Assembly (NCBI GenBank): GCA_964006375.1
Contig: OZ023264.1
Coordinates: 174,950,295-175,014,294 of the forward strand
Reading direction: 5' to 3'
Length of the DNA: 64,000 bases
Source of the DNA: Tillus elongatus
Lineage: Eukaryota > Arthropoda > Insecta > Coleoptera > Cleridae
In this document: positions 41,531 to 53,669 of the stretch, piece by piece
Layout: every line of letters begins with the position of its first letter
How positions within the stretch are numbered: the first letter of the stretch is position 1
Notes under the pieces: generated by a model
What the model was told of the DNA's origin: nothing
Databases searched by the model: none
The model's input: the letters and a program-made list of their open reading frames with translations, nothing else
Made by a program: the position numbers and the translations under genes

Positions 41531-41883
41531 TCATACATTATATGAAAGGTACACGTTACCTTTGGAATGATGCCTTATTTGTTGTATTTTACTGCAACAG
41601 TTAAGGCAAAACTTCTTTACAAACTTAAGCCCCATAGTTTTCATATCAATAAAAGTCACGTTTTCCACTTGAAATGTTGTACCATGTACCTTTTCCAAAT
41701 GGGCTGTTATTTGCTCCACCTGGACGTCTCTATTAACTCGATCCACGTATATCCACGCTTTTTTCACCGCACTCGCGAAGGATGACGAGCCACTGCCACT
41801 TCCCGTAATGACCACACCATAATTACTGGCCAGCCTATTAACTTCATTTTTTCCACCGATCTCCTCTAGGTTCCTTGACACCA
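41531..41883 (-). pseudogene. Possible LINE ORF1 (RNA-binding) fragment
   Basis: The minus-strand frame from an ATG at 41883 includes KKAWIYVDRVNRDVQVEQIT followed by AHLEKVHGTTF. The pattern KAWxYVxR + hydrophobic spacing resembles the RRM-like segment of ORF1 proteins of insect LINEs. The rest has no recognisable motif. The upstream part of the open frame lies in a HINE-like end and is not part of it. Weakly supported. Confidence 0.3.
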
Positions 41884-42020
41884 TACTATTTTTTAGTGAA
41901 TTTTCGTAGAAAAAATTCACTAATGGGGAGATCCCGACTTTGGAATTTAAAAAAAATGCAAATGAGCGCGAACTAGGGCCCTTAGAACCCATATCCGAAG
42001 TCAGTTTCAATTTTTATATG

Positions 42021-42094
<74 letters not shown>

Positions 42095-42127
42095 AGAAAG
42101 GTTTAAGGGCAAAGCCGCAAGGAGACA

Positions 42128-42172
42128 ACCGCAAACACGTGTTTCAGGCTTATTAGCCTTCATCAGTACGGT
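42128..42172 (-). ncRNA. Type I hammerhead ribozyme motif, copy A (inverted unit), core intact
   Basis: Read on the minus strand: ACCGUA (stem I), CUGAUGA, AGGCU-AAUA-AGCCU (stem II, 5 bp, 4-nt loop), GAAA, CACGUGUU (2-bp stem III A-U and C-G closed by ACGU, U at the cleavage position), UGCGGU (stem I, 6 bp including one G-U pair). All conserved core positions CUGAUGA and GAAA are present. The very short stem III is typical of retrotransposon-associated hammerheads. Activity is not shown; a U at position 17 is permitted but less usual than C. Confidence 0.8.
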
Positions 42173-42484
42173 ATAGCCAGGTGAAGATGGGAACACTCTG
42201 GATGAAGATGCAAAAATACACGGAGTCACAACAGGCAACCAGTGCACAATTGCAGCAACATTTGGAAGACCCTCAATCCGTGTTATCAATCCTGTTTTTA
42301 GTTAATATAACTACCTGTGCTCCGGATGTTCACGCAGGTGATTTCTTTGCCTCCGTAGCTTTTTGGTTGTTTCCCTCGGATTAAGGGTCTTCCAAATGTA
42401 GCTGCAATTGTGCACTGGTTGCCTGTTGTGACTCTGTGTATTTTTGCATCTTCATCCAGAGTGTTCCCATATTCACCTGGCTAT

Positions 42485-42529
42485 ACCGTACTGATGATGG
42501 CTAATAAGCCTGAAACACGTATTTGCGGT
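42485..42529 (+). ncRNA. Hammerhead motif, copy B, stem III changed
   Basis: The CUGAUGA and GAAA boxes, GGCU-AAUA-AGCC stem II and ACCGUA/UGCGGU stem I are intact. In the stem III segment CACGUAUU a G-to-A change breaks one of the two base pairs, so cleavage is probably weakened. Confidence 0.7.
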
Positions 42530-42789
42530 TGTCTCCTTGCGACTTTGCCCTTAAACCTTTCTCCTTTTATAGTACAGAAAGGCTGTGTTATCAATCCCGT
42601 TTTTAGTTAATATAACTTCCTGGGCTCCGGATGTTTACGCAGGTGATTTATTTGCCTCCGTAGATTTTTTGGTTTTTCCCTCGGATTGAGGGTCTTCCAA
42701 ATGTTGCTGCAATTGTGCACTGGTTGCCTGTTGTGACTCCGTGTATTTTTGCATCTTCATCCAGAGTGTTCCCATCTTCACCTGGCTAT

Positions 42790-42834
42790 ACCGTACTGAT
42801 GAAGGCTAATAAGCCTGAAACACGTGTTTGCGGT
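42790..42834 (+). ncRNA. Hammerhead motif, copy C, core intact
   Basis: Identical to copy A over the 45 nt: ACCGUA, CUGAUGA, 5-bp stem II, GAAA, CACGUGUU, UGCGGU. Confidence 0.8.
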
Positions 42835-43095
42835 TGTCTCCTTGCGGCTTTGACCTTAAACCTTTCTCCTTGTATAGTACAAAAATGCCGTGTTATCAAT
42901 CCTGTTTTTAGTTAATATAACTTCCTGGGCTCCGGATGTTCACGCAGGGGATTTCTTTGCCTCCGTAGCTTTTTTGGTTGTTTCCCTCGGATTGAGGGTC
43001 TTCCAAATGTTGCTGCAATTGTGCACTGATTGCCTGTTGTGACTTCGTGTATTTTTGCATCTTCATCCAGAGTGTGCCCATCTTTACCTGGCTAT

Positions 43096-43140
43096 GCCGT
43101 ACTGATGATGGCTAATAAGCCTAAAACACGTGTTTGCGGT
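43096..43140 (+). ncRNA. Hammerhead motif, copy D, catalytic G12 lost
   Basis: CUGAUGA and the stems are kept, with a first stem I base A-to-G change (GCCGUA). The GAAA box reads AAAA, removing the catalytic guanosine G12; this copy should be inactive. Confidence 0.75.
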
Positions 43141-43214
43141 TGTCTCCTTGCAGCTTTGCCCTTAAACCTTTCTCCTTGTATAGTACAGAAATGCCGTGTT
43201 ATCAATCCTGTTTT

Positions 43215-43339
<125 letters not shown>

Positions 43340-43455
43340 ACACCGATAACTCAAAAACTAATGGGCTGATTTTGATAAAATTTGGCATGTACCTTCCTTC
43401 TGTAAATGGATTCGATAAGTTCGTTAGTAATGAAAATCGGACTAGGTTTTCTAAT

Positions 43456-43925
43456 ATGAGACTGGATATCAGTTATACCTGAGGTATCTGTCACATCGGC
43501 AAAACTGTCGCTTTTAGTGGTGCATTTTGAACTACTTTTACTTTTCTTATCACATTTATTTAATAAACTTTTTATATTAATGTTTCTCATCTTTTACCGC
43601 CCTTTCCAAGTTTATGGCCTTTTTACAAGAATCTAGTTAAATTTCAGCTATTTTGAGACCATTTTCCAGAATTATTGTCTTTACACTACGTTTTAGGTTA
43701 TCTGTGTTTACTTCGTTAACCTCACTCTCAGAATTGTGAAATCACTATTAATATGTTCAATAAATGCCTTTAACTCAGGCTAGGTTAACACGCCAACCGG
43801 CACTTTTTTTGTCAACATAATTTCTATTACGAACTCTTTTTTTAATTTGCACAATTTACTGGAAAAATCCACGTTTGGTGCCATGTCGCTTATTTAATAG
43901 ATCCCAGGCATTTAAGGGCTACTAT
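43456..43925. other. Unassigned, possible degraded minus-strand ORF
   Basis: On the minus strand a reading beginning APNVDFSSKLCKLKKEFVIE at 43885 stops after about 35 codons, and a later frame has a Lys/Ser-rich stretch (LLNKCDKKSKSSSK). These could be remains of an ORF1-type protein. No family is recognised. Confidence 0.25.
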
Positions 43926-43929
43926 CCTT

Positions 43930-44255
43930 GCTTTTGTGTTGCCTAGCAAAATTTTTAAAGTATTTTCCTCGAAAATATTGGCTGCAAGTAGTGGGATTTA
44001 TAAAAATAATGTCTAGACCCCTCGTGGTTCGCGGTTAAAATGGTAAGCAAATAAAGTTTTTTCGCTTTCTCTTTTTTAAGGGTGGTTCATTCCTCTAACA
44101 TTTTCTGTTTTCTGTTTGTAATAGATTTCTTCACTAGGCAACCCGCGCATACGTTATATTCAGCCAGGTTCTTCATATACCATAATTATTTGCTATATAT
44201 ATTTACTTAAACTTTATTAGTGCTCGTCACAGGTTCCAATCTCCACTTGATTCTC
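43930..44255 (-). pseudogene. Penelope-like element fragment (linker region) joined to terminal repeat
   Basis: It matches 47050-47310 of the larger Penelope relic: TTGCCTAGCAAAATTTTTAAAG vs TTACCTAGCAAGTTTTTTAAGG, GTCTAGACCCCTCGTGGTTC, AATGGTAAGCAAATAAAG, and CGTTATATTCAGCCAGGTTCTTC. This is the stretch between reverse transcriptase and GIY-YIG nuclease. At 44218-44250 it switches abruptly to TTAGTGCTCGTCACAGGTTC, the end of the Penelope terminal repeat also seen at 48365 and 57457. Confidence 0.75.
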
Positions 44256-44334
44256 AATATTCTTTTTGCTGTTTATAAAGATTAGGTAATAGGTAATAGT
44301 GTATTTCTCATCATGGGGCGTCAAACAAAACTGA

Positions 44335-44754
44335 GGTTTTTACATTCAAATATAGAATGTAAGAACGCAAAACTAAAGATAATATAAACACTGTCAACAT
44401 ATAAAACGCTAAAACTACCTAATAACCTAGACACATGCAAACATAAGCAACAAAGCCAATTAAATAAATACGTACAAAAAAACAACAAATACAAACTAAC
44501 AAAGCTAAACACGTACGCTATAAAACAAACCCTGATAAAATATGTATAGATCAGACATATCATTATAGTTCAAAACATTAAATAACACATAAAATAAATA
44601 TATGTTAAAAGTCAAAAAATAGAAAAAAGTTTAAATTAAAAAAAAAGTTAAAGTTTACTATCGCAGTTTTAAGCTTCTTATCTTTTTGGGGCAACATGGC
44701 ACTACAAATAAAATTATTCAGATAATATATCTGCGATATACACTCCTTAAATTG
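44335..44754. other. A-rich 3' flank of the minus-strand LINE
   Basis: Low-complexity A-rich plus strand without ORFs; most simply the 3' untranslated region of the LINE relic at 44755-46110. Confidence 0.4.
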
Positions 44755-46110
44755 TCAAACTCGTTGACTCTGAAGTACGAACTCTTCCAATGTGTAAACT
44801 GGTGTTTTCAGTAGGATCTGTTTCAGTGCCTTATGACATTGCTGCATTGGTTTGTTCTTCAGTTCAACCGGCATCCTATTATACAGTTTAGGACCCCAAT
44901 AGTCCCCTCCCTGCTGTGTCTGAGACAGCCTATGAGGTGGTGTTCTTAGACTGTCCTTACTTCGGGTGTCGAAATGGTGCTTTTGATTGTTCGTTGGAAA
45001 TCTGTCCAGGTTATTATGCACATACTTCACACACTAAAACACACACAGTGCTGGAAGTGTCAAAATTCCTTCAAGCCTAAAAGCCTCCCTACAACTTTCG
45101 GTAGGCTTCAAGCCCACAAGGGCCCTCACATCCCTCTTCTGCATGATAAAGACCTCCTTTGCCGCAGATGAATTGCCCCACAGAAGTATCCCATATGCAA
45201 GTACACTATGACAGTGTGCAAAGTATGCAGCCTTCTTCGTACTAAACTGCTTCACCATTCTAACTGTGTATATCCCCGTTGCGAGCTTCCCTATTATACA
45301 TTCGACGTGTACGTTCTAGGTAAGTCGGCTATCAATATTAATTCTCAAAAATTTAAAGTGTTGCCGCTCGCTAGTTCTCTTAAAGTTTAAATAATGTGTC
45401 TTTTTTTCATTCATTTTTAATTTGTTATCACTGAACCACTTTTTAGATTTCTCTAGTGTATCCCATTTTATTTTTTCTAGTTCGTCTTCCTCAGACGATT
45501 TGACAAAAAACGAGGCATCATCCGCATAAAGGTGGGTGGAGACTGTCTCACTCACTATATTTAAGTCATTAATATAAACAAAATCTGTCCCAGTACAGAT
45601 CCCTGTGGCACTCCATGGATAATAGTTGTTTGATCAGATAACCTGCCCCCAAACAAAACAGATTGTTTCCTTTGCTGAAGGTAAGAGGCGATAAGTTCCA
45701 ATGGTGGACCTCTCACTCCATAGTACTTCAACTTTTTCGGCAGTATCTCATAGCTAACAGAATCAAAAGCCTTTGACAGATCTGTTTATATGATTTCAGC
45801 GTGCTCATTATTGTCTCAAGATTTTATAATCTGATCCACTGTTTCAATAAGAGCTGTTCTTGTAGAGGGTTTAGTTCGATAACCCTGTTGACTGTTGTTA
45901 AATAACTCATTTTCTTCAAAGTAGTTGGTTAATCTTACCTTTATGATTTCTTCAAAAACCTTGAACAACACTGGCAGAATTGCTAGAGGTCTATAGTTAC
46001 CTGGATCCATCCTTTCTCCCCCTTTATGTATCGGAATGACTTTGGCTCGCTTTAATTGGTAAGGAAAAAGGCCTTCCGTTAGGTTAGCAATCAAACAATT
46101 AGAAAAAAAT
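44755..46110 (-). pseudogene. Non-LTR retrotransposon reverse transcriptase (CR1/Jockey-like), frameshifted
   Basis: Minus-strand blocks in order: CLIANLTEGLFPYQLKRAKV with IPIHKGGERMDPGNYRPLAI, QQGYRTKPSTRTALIETVDQ, TDLSKAFDSVSYEILPKKLK (first catalytic Asp), GVPQGSVLGQILFI, STHLYADDASFFVKSSEEDE (YADD box, 45545), KKWFSDNKLKMNEKKTHYLN, then LAYGILLWGNSSAAKEVFIM, QKRDVRALVGLKPTESCREA and NTRSKDSLRTPPHRLSQTQQ-like C-terminal sequence to a stop at 44755. The order fits the CR1/Daphne/Jockey group. Stops near 45785 and 45570, and frame changes near 45320 and 45030, show it is dead; the endonuclease end is missing. Confidence 0.8.
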
Positions 46111-46377
46111 TTGAAAGACTACCCCGCAATTGAACTGGACGTAATATAGAGAAAATTATTTACAAGAGTTCAGGCATTATCAAAAAATTTGGGAACATAA
46201 TGAGCATTAGTGAATTTAAAACATCTCCTTTTTGAGGATTGGTTAAAAACATCTAAAGGTCTAATAACTAATGTTAGTCTCTTCGTCGAGAAGGCCTAAT
46301 TTATTTGGTTCTTATGCTTGGGAAGTTAGTTTATAAGTACACTTGGGGAACCCAAATCACTACAACACATTTTAAAA

Positions 46378-46420
46378 AGACCTGACGATCGTTTCACTAA
46401 CCAAGTTAGCGTCATTACAG
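46378..46420 (-). ncRNA. Hammerhead-like motif in Penelope terminal repeat (degenerate)
   Basis: Minus strand: CUGUAAUGA in place of CUGAUGA, stem II GCUAAC-UUG-GUUAGU with six pairs, GAAA, then CGAUC-GUCA-GGUC as stem III. The two-base insertion in the first box suggests it no longer works. Stem II differs from the copies at 57371 and 57861 by paired changes. Confidence 0.5.
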
Positions 46421-46758
46421 TATGAAACATTATAAATACTTAAAAAACTAACATCAACTTATATACCGGATCTTAGGTAAAGCAATTGAACTGAGATGGA
46501 AAACTAGTCGCAGGCAAATTCCACAGTGTATTGTATTTTTATCGCCGGACAAAGTATTTGCACTGTCCCTACTCCTTTATCTAAAAAGTGTCCATCTGTA
46601 ATAGTTTTGAGAACGTTCACCGACAGCTAAATTAACATAGATTCCTTTGGCGGCAATATCTGTATACTTATCTTATCTTTTAGAACGTGCTGAAACGTGG
46701 CAATTTTATTTAACAAAGCAATCGATCAGGTGACTCGTAATTGGCACTGGTGAAGCGT

Positions 46759-47070
46759 TCATACATTTTTGTTGTTACTATATTTCGCAATATATACGCT
46801 TTCGAACGCGTTTAGCTGTCCTGGTTGTCGAACATTTTTTATTAATTTCAGATTATCTTTATCAACGTGATGATTATTATCCCAAATGTGTCGGGCGACG
46901 GAAGACTTATCTACAGTACCGTAACGTAATTGGGATAAGTGTTCTCTGAATCTAATTCCAATCGATATTTTTGTTTGTCCGGCGTATTTAAAATTACAAT
47001 CTTTACAACTTATTTCATAAATTCCCGACATTTTGTCCGTGCTATCCGTGTCTTTTGGGTTACCTAGCAA
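46759..47070 (-). pseudogene. GIY-YIG endonuclease domain of Penelope-like element
   Basis: The 103-codon frame has MSGIYEISCKDCNFKYAGQT followed by KISIGIRFREHLSQL. These are the GIY motif, the Penelope-type CxxC pair, a YAG in place of YIG, and the conserved Arg. Downstream, VARHIWDNNHHVD and LNAFESVYIAKY supply the conserved His and the metal-binding Glu region. The stop is at 46759. The domain nicks DNA to start target-primed reverse transcription. The frame joins the upstream linker only after a disruption at about 47070, so it is part of a broken polyprotein. Confidence 0.8.
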
Positions 47071-48357
47071 GTTTTTTAAGGTATTTGCTGAAAATGTTAG
47101 CTGTAAGTTGACTTTTTTTTAATGCTGTCTAGACCTCTCGTGATTCTAGGTTCAAATGGTAAGCAAACAAAGTTTTTTTACGATTTTTCTCTTCTGAACG
47201 TCGTTGATTCCGTCAACATTTTCTTTGTTTTCTGTTTGTTCATTAATTTTTCCACTTGGCAAGCAGTGTATCCGTTATATTCGGCCACGTTCTTAATATA
47301 ATTTAATTCTTTGGTATATCTACTTTTGTTTAAAGGAAAATTAATTAACCGATTTACTAAAAAATTCAGACTGGCAATTTTTTCTGCGTACGTATGATGT
47401 GAGTCGTTCGGGATGTAGCTTAGAGTAGTGGTTTCCTTTCTATAGACATCGAATTCTAAAGTGTCTTTATTCTTGGTAACTAGTACATCTGGAAAGGGTA
47501 ATTTATTATTAATTTCTAATTCGTGGGTAAATTTTATAGAATCAAATTTATTGTTTAAATTGGCAAAAAATCTTCTATTCTGCTAATGTTTGTATTAAAC
47601 ACCGCGAAAATATTATCCACGTAACGACACCACATTCTAGGAAAATAACCACTTTCACTTTCAAGATCTGTTTCAAATCTGCTCATGAAAAGGTCTGCAA
47701 TAAATGTCGATAGTGGATTGCCCATTGCCGTGCCTTGGGTTTGTTGAAAAAATTCGTTGTTGAATTGAAAAATATTTTGTTTGATGCAAAGGTTTGTTAG
47801 TGTTAAATATTCTTTTAGACATTTTCATTTATGTTATTCATTTTTAGCAACTGCTCTAAATAAGTTTGCTCCGTGGGAACGCTAGGAAATAATGAGGTTA
47901 CATCGAATGAAATTAAAACCTCGCCTTTCAATTTAGCCTCTTTAACCCTATTAATAAATTCAAGTGAATTTGTTACTGAAAAACTTTTCTGTTTGACAAG
48001 CAAGCCTTTAAACTCATCTGTCAACCACTTAGCTAAATTATAAGTCGGGGAATCTATAGCCGAAGCAATAGGTCTAATTGAATTTCCCGGTTTATGAATT
48101 TTGGGGAGACCGTACTTCCTGGAAACTTTGGGATTAGAAACTTGTAACTTTCTTGCTAAGTCTTTTGATATGAGATTGTGACAACTTTTTCGGCTATTTT
48201 TAACGTCCGAAATCATTTTTGGTAGTGGATTTTTATTTAGTTTTTTAAACGGTCCTGTCGCTACGGCGTTATAACCTCTATCTTTATACTCGTTTTTTCC
48301 TTTATCTAATTTAACATAAAAACAATCTTTCTCTTGATTTAGGTTCTCCAAGTGCAC
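47071..48357 (-). pseudogene. Penelope-like reverse transcriptase and linker, frameshifted
   Basis: From 48357 the frame has LDKGKNEYKDRGYNA, LARKLQVSNPKVSRKYGLPK (ending GLPKIHK, typical of Penelope), RPIASAIDSPTYNLAKWLTD and VLISFDVTSLFPSVPTEQTY (first catalytic Asp), to a stop at 47815. The next frame gives LKEYLTLTNLCIKQNIFQFN, QGTAMGNPLSTFIADLFMSR and MWCRYVDNIFAVFNT. The catalytic YVDD is YVDN at 47612-47623. A third frame from about 47570 holds FDSIKFTHELEINNKLPFPD and a long linker ending near 47130. Only about three or four disruptions occur, so the copy is fairly young, but it is inactive. Confidence 0.8.
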
Positions 48358-48520
48358 TTATCAGTGCTCATCACAGGTTTCAATCTTCACTAAGTAAGCT
48401 AGTTTATATCGGAATGGATTTTAAACATGGCAATATTAAATAAATGGTCCCCACGTATTTATATTAAACGATTTTATAAGTTACGTTGATTCGTAGAAAA
48501 TATTTTATATAAAAAACTCT

Positions 48521-49890
<1,370 letters not shown>

Positions 49891-52620
49891 AAAGAGGTGT
49901 ATATTATTTATAATAGAAATAATGAACTGGCAAGAGTAAGGAAAACCCTGACCCATTTTCATCCATTTTAGCGGGAGAGTTGCATTCTGCGCGACTGACC
50001 TGGTTGATTTGCTCTGTGTCGAACGCTGGAAGAAATGTAGATGTTACACGTGGGAATTACCGCAACCATATTTCCTACCCCCTATTCAATTCACAAAGAA
50101 TATCTGACTTTACTCTAAACCCTTATAAGATCTTCCATAACAAAATATTATGTTTTACCTACATTAGCGGCTTGGATATTTAGATAATGCATCAAGGTTA
50201 TATTTTTACTTACATAAACTATATATTTTACACTGAACTTTCTTACCCCCTTCAAAGAGAAGCTTTACGCACAAGAACCGTGGTAGATTGTGATTGACCA
50301 CAGGTGGATATAGATCTGCTCAATGGTGAGGTCACAATTGCCTATAACACCCTACCCTAAAATAGCTATCTATCGGATTATCAAATTTATTAAGATTAGC
50401 AGCACTTTTTAGGAGGTTGGCAGATCTGGATATAGTTTGATACTCACGTTCTCTTCCTTTGTTTGCTTCGCACTGTCCAGAGTCCCCTATATTTATGGGC
50501 TCTCCAGACTAGTGCCAGGTTACATAGAAATTTAGATATCTAGATAATAGTTAGTAAGAATAAATTGTTTGTGCCGACGTCAAAAGAAAAGTAGATACTA
50601 GGGAGGAATTTCTCTTCAATTAAACAGACATGTTAATGTAACAAAATATTGAATTTAGTCATATAGATTAAATTTGGAATAGCGAATATAATGAAATAAA
50701 AGATTGAGAAATATCAAATAAACATTAATTGCACGCAAATAGAAATCAAATAAACAGCAAGAATTTCAAGAACAAGAAATTAGTAATGTACATACATATG
50801 CCAACACAATAAGATAAAGATAGTTGTGTTTTACTAAAATGTTACTGTCAATTCCTCAGGGTATCTCTCAAAAATAAACATGAATGATTAGGTAAATTAT
50901 TTGACGTTTGTCAATCAATTGCAAGATTTTATAGTAAATTAACTGGTCAGTTCTTTGAGTGACGCTCCAAAAAAGGAAAGAAAGAAAATCTATTTAATAT
51001 ATTCCTACGTGAACTTTCTATATTACTCATGAAAACTAAGAGATATTAAGGAGAATGTATAGGTTAGGTATCTTACAGACAAAATTTGCTAATTACAATT
51101 TAAAATAAAATAAAAACTCTGTGTCTAAATTTACAAAAATTGACAAAATCTTAGAGATTAAACATAAAAATTAAAAATAAAATATATAGTTTTGCTGACA
51201 GCACCTCTCTGACATTGCATAAGCTCAAACTTGATTACGTGATTTTGAAAGTTCAGGTTATTAAAACTTCAGATGTTAGATTTCGGCATAAAAATTCTGC
51301 TGATTCAGAGACAAAATTTGTTTAGACTCATTAGTCTTCCGGTATTAGGTTACCTGGTGACCCTGTGAAGATGTTTTCTAGGTGGGATCAACCATGAGTG
51401 CCTGATACAAATTCCTGACTGCAATAAGAGCGGAAAAACTGGGGAAAACGACTGGGACTACTCATCAGAGATTATTGGGCCGGTGTATGTTATTGCTCTG
51501 ATATTACTAAACCATTGGACACCTATGTCGATGTTCTAAATTCGCTTGATAGAAACTTTGCGAATTGCAATTAAAACGTGAATTTGCTTCAGTAAAATTC
51601 ACTGCCAATTTACTTAAGGTTCGATAATAACCAGGAATTCTTTCTAATTACGGAAAGAACTCAACAGCTCGGAATAAAGAACCACGAGTTAGCTCGCGTT
51701 TTTACGCTAAATACGATGTTTAATCAAACTCGAAAATCACTTGAATCACTCTGAACAATCACTGACAATAAGTACTAGGTGGTACAGATAACAGAAAGAG
51801 CATTACAACCCCGTTTTAATATAATTTAATAACCGCCGAAAACTGACGGTGTTCACTCCATGAAGGCTGAGCAGAGAGTCCCCGTTAATGTCTCGGGTTC
51901 TGCAAATTATTAGTCGCTGCACGCAAAAATTCTTACTGTGACGGTTGGTGGCTGTTCCCGAGCACTTTCTAGCCCCCATTCTTCGAATGAGATAAAACGA
52001 GACCTCCAATCGGTGGTGAAATCACGACGTCTCACCTTCCCTGTCCACAGTTGAAGGTTTTGCCGGCAATTCTCTGCAACGTTTTCAACGGTCTTTCTTT
52101 GGTGACATCACCGATCGGAGAATTACAGATAAACAATATTTTGTTCTCGAATATTCCTAACGTATATTTTAAATGCTTATTTCGTTCCTGGAAATATTTG
52201 TTCAGTAATAATGCGAGGTAGTTTTCCATAGTAAACATATATTGAATTTTAACGTACAAATTAGAAATGCAGTAAAGGGGTTTACGGTACTTGAAAATTT
52301 AGTGACTTCTCATGAAAATAATTTTGAAGTTAAAAGATAATTTGCCTTACAGATATTGGATTGTCGGTTCTTAATTAAGTCTCTTACGGTTTTATTTTGA
52401 ATAATTAAAGCAGTAACGAAACGCAATCGTTACAGCTTGTAAGTATTGATGCAAGTATACTCGCTAGTCAGCTAAATAATCACTGCCGAAGCACTTTTAA
52501 AAAACATAATATCTGTGAAAGACGTGTTTGATAATAGTGACACTAAATTATTAGAATTAAGAACCCCCGAGGGAGTGTATCGTCCATTGAGGGTGAGAAT
52601 CTCAATCTAAATTTTACGAT
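49891..52620. other. Unique-looking AT-rich DNA without recognisable gene
   Basis: Nearly 2.7 kb lacks the repeats that crowd the rest of the window and lacks TA tracts. No ORF above about 75 codons and no family signature is seen. The part 51800-52110 is GC-richer (GTCCCCGTTAATGTCTCGGG, GGTGGCTGTTCCCGAGCACT) and could be an exon, promoter or LTR remnant; I cannot tell which. Confidence 0.4.
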
Positions 52621-52626
52621 ATTGAA

Positions 52627-52697
52627 TTTAAAAAAATTAAAAATTCAAAAGTCGCGATCTCCTCATTTGTGATTTTTTTTAAAGAAAATTCCCTAAA
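52627..52697 (+). mobile_element. HINE-like 3' terminal fragment
   Basis: AAAATTCAAAAGTCGCGATC followed by TCCTCATTTGTGATTTTTTTTAAAGAAAATTCCCTAAA is the last ~70 bases of the family with a damaged hairpin. Confidence 0.7.
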
Positions 52698-53175
52698 ATA
52701 TCCTGAAAGGTTAAATATTATGGTTTTAAGCCAGAGACAAATTATACTTATCTGAATTTATGGTAAAAAATGTCCTGCTTGAAAATTTCAAATTTGAAAA
52801 CGGAAATATCTTAAATATATTCTGAAACGTTTCATAGTCTTTTTAGCTTTGTTGACCTAAATTTCGCAAAACAACTTTGAGTTCCAGCCAGTTTACTGTA
52901 GAATGTTTGGCTTTTATAATACTAACACAGAATCCTTAACACATTTGATATCTCTTGACACTACGCGAGTGTTCCAGCTTCCTGGATGGCACAGGAAGGA
53001 AACCTCTTCATATTCTTTCAGAAAGTAATTTCACACAAGAGGGGCTCTAGTAATAATCTGTGAGGTTTAGCAGTAAGGACAGAATGTTTAGACTGATGCG
53101 TGTTGTGTGAAAGTGTGCTACAGAGGCTCCATCTGTTGTGCGGGGTGAATGTTGGATTCTGCCGCTTCAGATAGT

Positions 53176-53226
53176 CTCCTAATTAGCGACTGCCGTAATT
53201 ATGCATGCTGTAATTAGCGTGCATTA
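53176..53226. promoter_or_regulatory. Cluster of TAATTA sites (homeodomain-type), speculative
   Basis: CTAATTAGCG, GTAATTATGCATGC and GTAATTAGCGTGCATTAG lie within 50 bases of otherwise unique sequence. Three TAATTA cores with a TAATTAGCG repeat are more ordered than the surrounding AT-rich DNA. A homeodomain-bound element is one possible reading. Chance cannot be excluded. Confidence 0.2.
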
Positions 53227-53402
53227 GTGCGGAAAGACTTATATGAAACGTAAGCTCTGTATTTATGGTTTTCGTTAGCTGCACCGAATAGCATCGGATG
53301 TGTGTTTTACCCAAAAATATTAATAACAATACAGTTTTTTAACACCTATTACAATTACGTTTTTATACTTAAAAGAAATATTCCAAGGGGTCTTTAAAAA
53401 GG

Positions 53403-53665
53403 TCTGCACGCAACAAGTGCGTTATGGTAATCAATTTGCATAGAAATCATCTCCCACAAATAGGTTTTTATAATTTTTTTCCCTAAAACATAGGAATCTA
53501 AATTTTGGCATATAGTCTCCTTTTAGCGAATTTTCATTAAGAAAATTCGATAATAGAGAGGTCAGGATAAAAACCTTTTGACAAAATTTCTTCAGATGAC
53601 CGCGAATTTGGGTCCCTGAAACCCAAAACCTAGGTCCGTTAAAATTTTTATATGTTTATATATTA
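53403..53665. mobile_element. Two HINE-like end fragments abutting head to head
   Basis: 53410-53522 is a diverged 5' end (+): GCACGCAACAAGTGCGTTAT, ATAGGAATCTAAATTTTGGC. At 53525 a 3' end in (-) orientation starts: TAGCGAATTTTCATTAAGAAAATTCGATAA, GACCGCGAATTTGGGTCCCT, CTAGGTCCGTTAAAATTTTT, then a short TATATTATTATA. Confidence 0.7.
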
Positions 53666-53669
53666 TTAT

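Larger units (their letters stand above)
46330..48395 (-). mobile_element. Penelope-like element, near-complete RT to GIY-YIG, with terminal-repeat pieces at both ends
   Basis: On the minus strand the order is terminal-repeat piece (48395-48345), reverse transcriptase, linker, GIY-YIG nuclease, then a terminal-repeat piece with hammerhead-like motif (46430-46330). The terminal pieces are inverted relative to each other: CCAAGTGCACTTAT near 48350 vs ATAAGTACACTTGG near 46333. This is the usual disposition in Penelope elements. The start of the coding region is lost, so the copy is 5'-truncated. Confidence 0.8.

Noticed and set aside
41531..42010. Single 159-codon minus-strand gene
   Set aside because: Its first ~40 codons lie in a HINE-like end; only 41531-41883 is kept, as a weak ORF1 fragment.
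51540..52110. LTR retrotransposon terminal repeat
   Set aside because: The GC-richer sequence is suggestive, but I find no second copy, no primer-binding site and no gag-pol coding in the window.
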